NCBI GenBank assembly: GCA_031261385.1
Contig: JAISJS010000394.1
Location: forward strand, 1-28,066
Source of the DNA: Treponema sp.
GTDB lineage: Bacteria > Spirochaetota > Spirochaetia > Treponematales > Breznakiellaceae
Direction: 5' to 3'
Length of the DNA: 28,066 nt
Shown: positions 15,599-21,247 of the stretch, in pieces
Numbering within the stretch: position 1 is the first letter of the stretch
How the letters are laid out: the number at the start of each line of letters is the position of its first letter
The notes under the pieces: model-generated
Seen by the model: the letters and a program-made list of their open reading frames with translations, nothing else
The model's database searches: none
Told to the model about the DNA's origin: nothing
Program-made: the position numbers and the translations under genes

Positions 15599-16008
15599 TC
15601 TTTGATCCGTAACTCATAAGAGCGCCCTTTTTTGATCCTTGTGATATAACCAAATTTATCTGCAAAATAAAGCGCATAATAAATATCATCCTTGGCGATA
15701 GGACGATCATAATTATACAATTGCTGCCAACTCATCTCTTCAGCCTTACTTGTAATTTCAGACTGGATAATTCCCGGATTTTCTTTTATTCCTGCAAGTA
15801 ACACAGAAATGAGTTTTTTGAAAATTGGATCGCGCTTGACAAATTCTTCATATTCCTTTGTCGCATTTTCAAGTTCAGTGGCAGCTCCGGCTTGCTTTAA
15901 TGACTCTACACATTTAAGGTAGTTCACGCGAGCCCCCAAGTAATCACCATGCTTTTCTGCACTTCGGGCATTTGTAATATGGATTTGTGCATCATCAAAT
16001 CTTGACAT
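15595..16008 (-). CDS. Cargo protein: MIT-like helices plus winged helix
   Basis: A 137-aa protein of unknown function. Residues 4-40 (FDDAQIHITNARSAEKHGDY then RVNYLKCVESLKQAG) have the A-x-x-E-x-G-DY...A-x-x-x-Y pattern of an MIT or TPR-like helical hairpin. The C-terminal half (about 75-137) is a winged helix: ENPGIIQSEITSKAEEM, DDIYYALYFADKFGYI and a basic wing ending SYELRIKE. GAGGAGG lies well placed upstream of the ATG at 16008. It is translationally coupled to the 211-aa paralogue downstream. Unlike the phage core, the sequence is AT-rich, so it was probably acquired separately. Confidence 0.78.
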   Translation of the reverse strand: MSRFDDAQIHITNARSAEKHGDYLGARVNYLKCVESLKQAGAATELENATKEYEEFVKRDPIFKKLISVLLAGIKENPGIIQSEITSKAEEMSWQQLYNYDRPIAKDDIYYALYFADKFGYITRIKKGRSYELRIKE

Positions 16009-16026
16009 CTTTATATCCTCCTCTAG

Positions 16027-16042
16027 CCCGGCTAAGTCCGGG
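16027..16042 (-). other. Hairpin between cargo genes
   Basis: CCCGG and CCGGG are complementary around a 6-nt loop between the exported-protein gene and the 137-aa gene. It has no T run, so it is more likely an mRNA-processing or attenuating hairpin than a full terminator. Confidence 0.35.
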
Positions 16043-16050
16043 GGTAGTAC

Positions 16051-16638
16051 TTACTTCAATCCCGCAGAAACCAATACCAACCCCATGTCCTGTAGAGCCC
16101 TCAGTTCTTCTGGGCCAGCCCTGAAAATACGATCAATACCACCGAGGGATAATTCCAGGCTACATTCTTTGGCGTATTTAAAAACATCGGATTTATAATT
16201 GGGCATTGATATTTCAAAGGTAGAAATATATTTACCACTTTTGTATTCTTTAGTGTATGTAAAATCACTGCGTCTGGAAGTGTCCTTTGATTTGTCTATA
16301 AAATCTTTATTTTTTGCGCTTGCTTCAATTGAGTTGATAACCTCTGAATAAGAACGCATGTCACGATCAGATCGAACGACAAAATTAAAAGAATCAATAT
16401 CCGTGAAATGGTCGCCGGTATAAACAATCTGGAGAAAATAAGACGCAATGTGAAATTTCAAATTAATAGCGATCTCATTTTCCAGAAATATTGGGGCTAT
16501 TATTGTCTCATCTCTCCCATGATATTCATATGTAAAAACTCTATTATTACGATCAACAATAACCCCGGTTACATCTTGGCAGAAAAGCAGCCCAGGGAAA
16601 AAAAGAAAAAACAAAACCACGCAACCCCCCCGCTTCAT
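16051..16638 (-). CDS. Exported cargo protein of unknown function
   Basis: A 195-aa protein with a clear export signal (CVVLFFLFFPGLLFCQ after a Lys-Arg start). The Cys at about position 20 (GLLFC) could be a lipobox Cys in the relaxed spirochaete style, otherwise signal peptidase I would act. The mature part is a mix of beta-strands and charged helices (VTGVIVDRNNRVFTYEYHGR; KYISTFEISMPNY) and matches no family I know. It overlaps the end of the repressor gene by 4 bp (ATGA), so it is probably made in the lysogen. A surface or periplasmic lysogenic-conversion product is plausible but unproven. Confidence 0.75.
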   Translation of the reverse strand: MKRGGCVVLFFLFFPGLLFCQDVTGVIVDRNNRVFTYEYHGRDETIIAPIFLENEIAINLKFHIASYFLQIVYTGDHFTDIDSFNFVVRSDRDMRSYSEVINSIEASAKNKDFIDKSKDTSRRSDFTYTKEYKSGKYISTFEISMPNYKSDVFKYAKECSLELSLGGIDRIFRAGPEELRALQDMGLVLVSAGLK

Positions 16639-17489
16639 ATCCCACCCCTCCTTCCCGGAATGCTGATCACCGCAGCCCGGACCTTGCCCACAATCAATAT
16701 ATCCTCACTGCTTTCGCCGTAACTCGGGTACATCTTGTTATCACTGATAACCTGGTACCCCTTTGAGCTGTGAACGACCCGCTTCACAAAGGACTTTTCT
16801 TCGCTCTTGATGACGTATATCCCGTCTCCGTCCCAGCCTCCGCCGTCGCAGACCACCATGTCCCCGTCGTGCAGGGTGGGATCCATGCTGTCACCCCGGA
16901 CCGGGAGCATGGCCAAATCCCGGTACCGGGACAGGAAGTCCGGCACCCGCAGGTACCGGGAGGGATTGTCCCCCTCGTCAAGATCCTTCCCTTTTCCGGC
17001 GGACACCGGCTGGTCATCCAGCAGCGGGATGATGATACCCCCCGCAAGCTTCGTGTCCCCGGCATGAATCAGGGGGATTTCCCCATGAAATTGCCGTCCT
17101 CCCGCCGCCGTTTCTCCCATGATACCCCCGCCTGGGGAATCTTGCAAGGAAAAAATAGGCTCTTTTTTGAGCTTTTCGGCGTAAACGGGATTTACGTCAA
17201 AAAGCTCTTTTTTGAGCCTGTCGAGGTCTTCTAATGTTTTTACTGAATTATTCGGATCTTTTAAGATTTCAGTTATTTCGGGTAATAAAGGGTCGCCTTT
17301 TCCGGTTAAAAACCAATCAATGCTTACCCCAATATTGCTAAGCGAAAAAATAAAATCCTTAGAGGGCTCTCTGGAACCGCTTTCAAATTCTGAAAGAGCC
17401 GTCCTTGCGGTATTCATAAATAATGCGAATTCTTTCTGATTCATGGAGAAGGAATTTCTGATTTTTCTAATACGTCCTGAATAATCCAT
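16635..17489 (-). CDS. Prophage repressor, XRE HTH plus S24 peptidase domain
   Basis: A 284-aa CI/LexA-like repressor that maintains lysogeny. The N-terminus (about 4-62) is an XRE helix-turn-helix with MNQKEFALFMNTARTALSEF and ESGSREPS. A linker (about 70-190) includes Ala-Gly pairs at 129-130 and 149-150 that are candidate autocleavage sites. The C-terminal S24 domain has PVRGDSMDPTLHDGDMVVCD with catalytic Ser201, and KSFVKRV with Lys236. RecA-stimulated self-cleavage and induction by DNA damage are therefore expected. AGGA precedes the ATG at 17489. The gene diverges from the early operon and leads three cargo genes. Confidence 0.92.
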   Translation of the reverse strand: MDYSGRIRKIRNSFSMNQKEFALFMNTARTALSEFESGSREPSKDFIFSLSNIGVSIDWFLTGKGDPLLPEITEILKDPNNSVKTLEDLDRLKKELFDVNPVYAEKLKKEPIFSLQDSPGGGIMGETAAGGRQFHGEIPLIHAGDTKLAGGIIIPLLDDQPVSAGKGKDLDEGDNPSRYLRVPDFLSRYRDLAMLPVRGDSMDPTLHDGDMVVCDGGGWDGDGIYVIKSEEKSFVKRVVHSSKGYQVISDNKMYPSYGESSEDILIVGKVRAAVISIPGRRGGI

Positions 17490-17501
17490 ATGATCCTAAA
17501 A

Positions 17502-17541
17502 AATCATAAAAACTGAATAAAATTCATAAAATATGAATTTT
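17502..17541. promoter_or_regulatory. Paired operator-like palindromes
   Basis: A perfect inverted repeat with 10-bp arms (AAAATTCATA / TATGAATTTT, 3-bp centre) lies at 17519-17541. A related 17-bp sequence (AATCATAAAAACTGAAT, 14 of 17 matches to the core of the first) lies at 17502-17518, exactly 20 bp away, two helical turns. Both sit between the repressor start and the early -35 box. They are likely repressor operators controlling both directions. Confidence 0.65.
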
Positions 17542-17545
17542 TTGC

Positions 17546-17574
17546 TTGACAGTCTTGAAACATGACGATAATAT
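17546..17574 (+). promoter_or_regulatory. Early promoter
   Basis: TTGACA (17546-17551), a 17-bp spacer and TAATAT (17569-17574) form a near-consensus sigma70 promoter reading toward the Ner-like gene. The upstream operator ends 4 bp before the -35 box. Confidence 0.75.
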
Positions 17575-17583
17575 AATATCGTC
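17564..17583. promoter_or_regulatory. Inverted repeat over the early -10 region
   Basis: GACGATA and TATCGTC flank a 6-bp centre, covering the -10 box and probable transcription start. A dimeric regulator bound here, such as the Ner-like protein or the repressor, would block the early promoter. It differs in sequence from the two upstream palindromes. Confidence 0.5.
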
Positions 17584-17613
17584 AGGCTTTTAAAAGAGCT
17601 TAGCAAAATAAAA

Positions 17614-17653
17614 AGAGAACGGCGCTCATCCGCCAAGAAGTTCGCCGTTCTCT
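17614..17653 (+). promoter_or_regulatory. Long stem-loop in the early leader RNA
   Basis: AGAGAACGGCG (17614-17624) pairs perfectly with CGCCGTTCTCT (17643-17653) across an 18-nt loop. Part of the left arm (GGCG) can instead pair with CGCC at 17631-17634 to form a small competing hairpin. No T run follows, so this is more likely an attenuator-like switch, an RNA-stability element or a protein-binding leader than a terminator. Confidence 0.5.
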
Positions 17654-17680
17654 AAATTTCTACCCCACAAGGAGGCTATT

Positions 17681-18112
17681 TTGAATATAGCAGATCGGCC
17701 CGCCGCAAACAAGGCGAGATCCAAGCCCCGGCGTCTTAAGCCAACAAGCCGTGAAGGGCTATTTATCCAGTACAAATTAAGGGACTCAGACGAAAGTTTT
17801 GTCGGTATTAGTACCCGATTGGGTATAGCGTCCCCCAGCGTTCGTTATGTGGTCTTCGGCCAAAGGCATTCTGCCCGCGTGGAGGCGGAAATAGCCCGGA
17901 TACTCGGCAAGCCCAACTGGAACGAGGTAGTTCTGGAGGCCCGGAGCGCCGTTACCGGCAAGTCCAAAGAAGCCGTCATCGAAGAGATGGAAAACCGCAT
18001 CCGGGAGCGGAACCAGGCCAGCGCCGAGGCGCTTGCCAGGCGTATAGAAGACGCCATATCGGGCAAGAACCGGCCGGGGAAAAAGCCCCCTACCATGAGG
18101 AGGGCAGGATGA
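17681..18112 (+). CDS. Ner-like early transcriptional regulator
   Basis: A 143-aa DNA-binding protein that starts with TTG at 17681, chosen because AAGGAGG lies 5 bases upstream. Residues about 24-85 match the Ner/Nlp pattern: LFIQYKLRDSDESFVGISTR then GIASPSVRYVVFGQRHSARV and ARILGKPNWNEVV. Mu Ner represses early and repressor transcription through a similar domain. The C-terminal 60 residues are a charged helical extension that Mu Ner (about 75 aa) lacks. First gene of the early operon, directly downstream of its probable operators. Confidence 0.8.
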   Translation: MNIADRPAANKARSKPRRLKPTSREGLFIQYKLRDSDESFVGISTRLGIASPSVRYVVFGQRHSARVEAEIARILGKPNWNEVVLEARSAVTGKSKEAVIEEMENRIRERNQASAEALARRIEDAISGKNRPGKKPPTMRRAG

Positions 18113-18810
18113 ACAAGCTGCTCTTTAAAATCCTGAAATCAATGAAAAGCCGCGAGACGGTCCTTATTGGATGTCGCATAGAAGCAGCTGTTGAATGCGG
18201 AGTCGCAAAGTGTCCCTATGGCCGCATTTGGCGGCGATTTTCCAGGCAATGCCCCTTCTATTGGAGGGAAGGTCCCTGCGTCCGCTGTTCCGAAGGGAAA
18301 AGATGGAATGACCGTATCGCCGAGGGTCGAGGTCTCAACAAACTGGAGCGTGATCGGGAAAAGGCCAGCCAGGCTCGTTCTGCATCCAGTGGTTCAGCTT
18401 TTTGCCGCACAAATCAAGCAGCTCCTCCCCACTGTTCCATTGACACGCAGCGCCTTCAAAAATATAGAGTACCGCTTGCAGGGTCGTCAAGTAAAACAGG
18501 AGGTCGTGTTGGTCCAGCTTGGTCAGCGTTGGTTTTTTCAAAAGCGCTTCAAGAGATGCAACATCCTCAAAACTCCGGAAAGCTGAATAAACCGGTGGCT
18601 GTTCTACGGGTTTTATTATCAGCCTTCTTTGTAACGCTTCCCGGTCTTCTGCCGTGTATTTTTCCAATACCCGATCACGCAGGGCTGAAAGCATCCGAAG
18701 GGCTTTATCTACTTCTATGGTCATGTCTTATATTCTCCTTTGTTTTTGATAAACGTAGTTTAACCCGAATACGTATGCTCCTCAATACAAAAACAGGGGG
18801 CACTGTATGA
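18109..18810 (+). CDS. Doubtful Cys-rich frame after the Ner-like gene
   Basis: The ATG at 18109 overlaps the Ner-like stop (ATGA) and has a good AGGAGGGCAGG just upstream, so translation probably does begin here. The first 65 residues hold six or more Cys (CRIEAAVECG, KCPYGRIWRRFSRQCPFYW, CVRC) that could bind zinc. From about residue 75 on the sequence becomes low-quality and overlaps a convincing minus-strand gene at 18335-18724. Either the plus-strand frame is a damaged small zinc protein whose 3' end was replaced when the minus-strand gene was inserted, or only the start is real. Confidence 0.35.
   Translation: MNKLLFKILKSMKSRETVLIGCRIEAAVECGVAKCPYGRIWRRFSRQCPFYWREGPCVRCSEGKRWNDRIAEGRGLNKLERDREKASQARSASSGSAFCRTNQAAPPHCSIDTQRLQKYRVPLAGSSSKTGGRVGPAWSALVFSKALQEMQHPQNSGKLNKPVAVLRVLLSAFFVTLPGLLPCIFPIPDHAGLKASEGLYLLLWSCLIFSFVFDKRSLTRIRMLLNTKTGGTV
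18335..18724 (-). CDS. Minus-strand gene of unknown function inside the early operon
   Basis: A 129-aa soluble helical protein (MTIEVDKALRMLSALRDRV at the start). The ATG at 18724 has AAGGAGA about 9 bases upstream, and the codon and residue composition is that of a real protein, in contrast with the plus-strand frame opposite it. It contains ALLKKPTLTKLDQHDLLFYL and a Trp/Cys-containing C-terminus with no catalytic motif I recognise. It faces against the early operon and has its own promoter-like sequence upstream (18757-18785), so it may be expressed in the lysogen. I cannot assign a family. Confidence 0.68.
   Translation of the reverse strand: MTIEVDKALRMLSALRDRVLEKYTAEDREALQRRLIIKPVEQPPVYSAFRSFEDVASLEALLKKPTLTKLDQHDLLFYLTTLQAVLYIFEGAACQWNSGEELLDLCGKKLNHWMQNEPGWPFPDHAPVC
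18757..18785 (-). promoter_or_regulatory. Possible promoter of the minus-strand early-region gene
   Basis: On the minus strand TTGAGG, a 17-bp spacer and TAAACT lie about 30 bases before the start codon of the 129-aa gene. Match to consensus is moderate. Confidence 0.4.
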
Positions 18811-19055
18811 AATTCGAACTGAAAGATCCTGCTTTCTACAACGGCTTCACCCATTTCTGCGCCGAATGCCACTCCTTCTTTTCCGTGGGGACAGAAGCCC
18901 CCGGCAGAAAGGTACGGCATTGTCCGCACTGTGGAAGTGATGACCTTCTCACCAACTACCGGCAGCTTGAGTCTTATTGCTTTTCCACCGGAACCCCATT
19001 GGCGACATACCGGTCTGCTTTCCCGCCGGCAAGGGCGGCAGGGGGCGCGGCGTGA
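18807..19055 (+). CDS. Small zinc-ribbon protein
   Basis: An 82-aa protein. Residues 18-46 contain two CxxC knuckles (FCAEC and HCPHC) 18 residues apart, flanked by strands: a classic rubredoxin-like zinc ribbon. The C-terminus is Ala/Arg-rich. AGGGGG precedes the ATG at 18807. The stop overlaps the start of the following gene by 3 bases (GTGA). Such small zinc ribbons often act in nucleic-acid binding or transcription, but no specific role can be read from this one. Confidence 0.72.
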   Translation: MKFELKDPAFYNGFTHFCAECHSFFSVGTEAPGRKVRHCPHCGSDDLLTNYRQLESYCFSTGTPLATYRSAFPPARAAGGAA

Positions 19056-19261
19056 AAATCCTCAAGAAGGGTATCCGCTTTTTCAGCCAGGACACCGGCA
19101 CACCCATGCTGGAAGCGGAAATCCCCTCACTCATATTGAACCTCACCCGCGGCGGTATGTACCGTGCCGCACTCGTCGGCCTTTGCGCCATGCACGAGAA
19201 AGGCCTGACCATCAGCCAGGTCTTAAATATTTTGGACAACAAACCAAAGGAGAAAAAATGA
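19052..19261 (+). CDS. Small early protein of unknown function
   Basis: A 69-aa protein from a GTG at 19052 that overlaps the zinc-ribbon stop (GTGA), so it is probably translationally coupled. It is basic at both ends and mostly helical (AEIPSLILNLTRGGMYRAAL; TISQVLNILDNKPKEKK). The central segment could be a small HTH-like fold but I do not recognise a family. Its stop overlaps the ATG of the DUF4406 gene. Confidence 0.6.
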   Translation: MKILKKGIRFFSQDTGTPMLEAEIPSLILNLTRGGMYRAALVGLCAMHEKGLTISQVLNILDNKPKEKK

Positions 19262-19764
19262 TGAAGACCATTTATCTTGCCGGCCCGGTATCCGGGCGGC
19301 CCCGTGAAGAATACATGCTGCATTTTGATGATGCGGCGGGGGAGATCCGCCGCAGGATAGCCGCCAATAAACTGGACATAACCGTTTTCAATCCGGCCGG
19401 TTATTGCGAGGGCGTGGTTGAAGACGGTTCCCCCTGGCATGTGTATATGCGCGCCTGCATAGAAAAACTGGCGCGGTGTGACGGCATCGGCCTCCTCCAG
19501 GGATGGGAACGTTCCCGCGGTGCGCTGCTGGAACATGAATTGGCCTGCACGTTGAAAATCCCCGTGGTCTACGTCGAAGCGCCGGTTGATTTCCTCACGC
19601 TCTCCCATCCGTTTGAGGAGGAGTTGATAAATTATTTTGCCGCCCGGTTTAGCCGTCTGCAGGCCGGGGGTGTCTCCGAAGATACCGCCCTTGATCGGGC
19701 CGCCTTTGAAACCTGTCACCGTTATCTCGATCCGCATGGATTTGAGAATGTTATATATGCGTAG
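19258..19764 (+). CDS. DUF4406 protein, nucleoside deoxyribosyltransferase-like
   Basis: A 168-aa protein with the Rossmann-like fold of nucleoside 2-deoxyribosyltransferases. Key segments: MKTIYLAGPVSGRPREEYML at the N-terminus, VFNPAGYCEG, and CDGIGLLQGWERSRGALLEHEL, the usual DUF4406 core with the conserved E in S-R-G-A-x-x-E. AAGGAG is 5-6 bases before the ATG at 19258. Phage DUF4406 proteins are common in early regions and may modify nucleotides, but the reaction is not established. The C-terminal 50 residues extend beyond the usual core. Confidence 0.8.
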   Translation: MMKTIYLAGPVSGRPREEYMLHFDDAAGEIRRRIAANKLDITVFNPAGYCEGVVEDGSPWHVYMRACIEKLARCDGIGLLQGWERSRGALLEHELACTLKIPVVYVEAPVDFLTLSHPFEEELINYFAARFSRLQAGGVSEDTALDRAAFETCHRYLDPHGFENVIYA

Positions 19765-19775
19765 GGAGAAACAGT

Positions 19776-20285
19776 ATGGCACGGTATAAACCAACGCCGG
19801 AAAAACTCGAAACCCTCGAAGACGTGGACAGCGCGCTTCGGGAAATTGGCTTGCTTGAACGCGAGATCGAATCTATTGACGGCGAGGCGCAGAAACAGAT
19901 CGGCGTCATCAAGGCGGCTGCCGCGAAACAGGGGGAACCCCTGCGGAAAAAGATCGCGGAACTCTCCGCAAAAATCAGCGCTTTTGCGGAATACAACAAG
20001 GGCGATCTCTTCAAGGACAAAAAATCAGTGGACCTCACCTTTGGTGTTTTCGGGTTCCGGAAGTCCACGTCCATCTCGGTCAAGAAGACCACCGTGGCGC
20101 TGCTGGAAAAACTCCATCTGGACAAATACAACCGGGTGGAGAAACAGCCGGACAAGGAAATCATGAAGGACATGGATGACGAGTCCCTCGCCCAGGTCGA
20201 TGCCGTCCGGAAAACAAAGGATGAATTCTTTTGTAAACCGAACCGCGAAGAGGTCAACAAGGACCTCCTGAAGCATGCAAGCTAA
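19776..20285 (+). CDS. gam: Gam, host-nuclease inhibitor
   Basis: A 169-aa Mu Gam homologue. Mu Gam binds DNA double-strand ends, protecting linear phage DNA from exonucleases such as RecBCD, and is related to Ku. The first 75 residues form a long coiled coil (DVDSALREIGLLEREIESID; PLRKKIAELSAKISAFAE), followed by the beta-hairpin region (SVDLTFGVFGFRKSTSISV) typical of the family. AGGGAG precedes the ATG at 19776. It lies in the early operon before the transposase rather than after MuB as in Mu. Confidence 0.88.
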   Translation: MARYKPTPEKLETLEDVDSALREIGLLEREIESIDGEAQKQIGVIKAAAAKQGEPLRKKIAELSAKISAFAEYNKGDLFKDKKSVDLTFGVFGFRKSTSISVKKTTVALLEKLHLDKYNRVEKQPDKEIMKDMDDESLAQVDAVRKTKDEFFCKPNREEVNKDLLKHAS

Positions 20286-20338
20286 AACCATCTTTCCGGG
20301 GCGGGGTAACCCCTCCCCGGAACCACAAGGAAAAACCC

Positions 20339-20458
20339 ATGAAAGAATTTTTATTCCGCATCGGTGATGCGATCCAGACGTTTGCACGGCGTATCCGTTC
20401 CGGCTCCCTGCGCCGCCTTGGATACCATCTTAAAAACATGGCGGTACACAATGGCTAA
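20339..20458 (+). CDS. 39-aa basic peptide
   Basis: A short gene with AAGGA 7 bases before the ATG at 20339. It encodes a basic amphipathic helix (MKEFLFRIGDAIQTFARRIR at the start). Its last 8 bases overlap the start of the DUF3102-like gene, which has little ribosome-binding site of its own, so the peptide may serve to couple translation. No family recognised. Confidence 0.5.
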   Translation: MKEFLFRIGDAIQTFARRIRSGSLRRLGYHLKNMAVHNG

Positions 20459-21245
20459 AAACATACTTGCTCCGGACCGGGACGCCATAGGCGGGGCGGC
20501 AAAGGTGGTTGTCGAAGCCGGGCAGTGGAACTATGAGGCATCGGTTGAACGGGTTTCGCTCATCGTCACGAGATGGAACCGCGTCACCCTTGAACTGGCC
20601 CGCGAACTCTATTTTGCCCATGAATATTTGGCCAGTCAGCTTGGCCAATACAAAAATCCGGACGCCGCAGATTATATCCCCTATACATGGAGCGATTACT
20701 GCGATGCAGTCGGGATAGCCCGGCCAACGGCAAACAAATGGGCAAAGCTCTTTGTGCCGGGGGAACTGTCATCCACCGGAGAAGACCGGCTGCTTACCGC
20801 GGAGGATATCAAGGCGCCGCCGCCCCCGGCGCTTACCGGCAGGCAGCAGGAACGGCGTATCGCCCTCGTGATGAACGGCGGGCCCCGCCCTGACGACTGG
20901 ACCCGGGAGGAGGAGCGGATCGTAAAAGAGCGGCAGTCGAAAAAGCGGATCGAAGAGCTTACCCACGTCTGGATTGAAAAGCAATTTGATTACATACCGC
21001 AGCAGGATTACTTCAAAAGTATTCTTGCAAAAACAAAAACGGTAAAAAAGTTTCAGCTTAAATCCAAAGAACAGTCGGATGCCCAATATGTCATGTTTGA
21101 CGCCATAGACGGGTACCTGAAAATGTTCCCGGACAAAGAGTCCCGTCTGGCGGCCGCCGCCAACCTGACCGCCCAGATTCACGACGTGGTTAATTACCTC
21201 ATTGAGCGGGATATCGTTCAGGCCCAGAGCCAGCCGGAGGATTAG
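20451..21245 (+). CDS. Early DNA-binding-type protein (DUF3102-like)
   Basis: A 264-aa protein from the ATG at 20451. Residues about 30-105 follow the DUF3102 layout: a helix that includes LELARELYFAHEYLASQLGQ, then TWSDYCDAVGIARPTANKW, an HTH-like unit. A charged stretch follows (about 140-175, EEERIVKERQSKKRIEEL) and an all-helical C-terminus ending in an acidic tail. Proteins of this type accompany transposase and replication genes in many Mu-like phages; function unknown. The start relies on coupling with the 39-aa frame. Confidence 0.65.
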   Translation: MAKNILAPDRDAIGGAAKVVVEAGQWNYEASVERVSLIVTRWNRVTLELARELYFAHEYLASQLGQYKNPDAADYIPYTWSDYCDAVGIARPTANKWAKLFVPGELSSTGEDRLLTAEDIKAPPPPALTGRQQERRIALVMNGGPRPDDWTREEERIVKERQSKKRIEELTHVWIEKQFDYIPQQDYFKSILAKTKTVKKFQLKSKEQSDAQYVMFDAIDGYLKMFPDKESRLAAAANLTAQIHDVVNYLIERDIVQAQSQPED

Positions 21246-21247
21246 CC

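Noticed and set aside
18191..18586. 131-codon plus-strand frame overlapping the minus-strand early-region gene
   Set aside because: No start signal and composition of a shadow frame.
18949..19794. 281-codon minus-strand frame opposite the DUF4406 gene
   Set aside because: The plus-strand gene has the conserved DUF4406 motifs and a good ribosome-binding site; the minus frame is its shadow.
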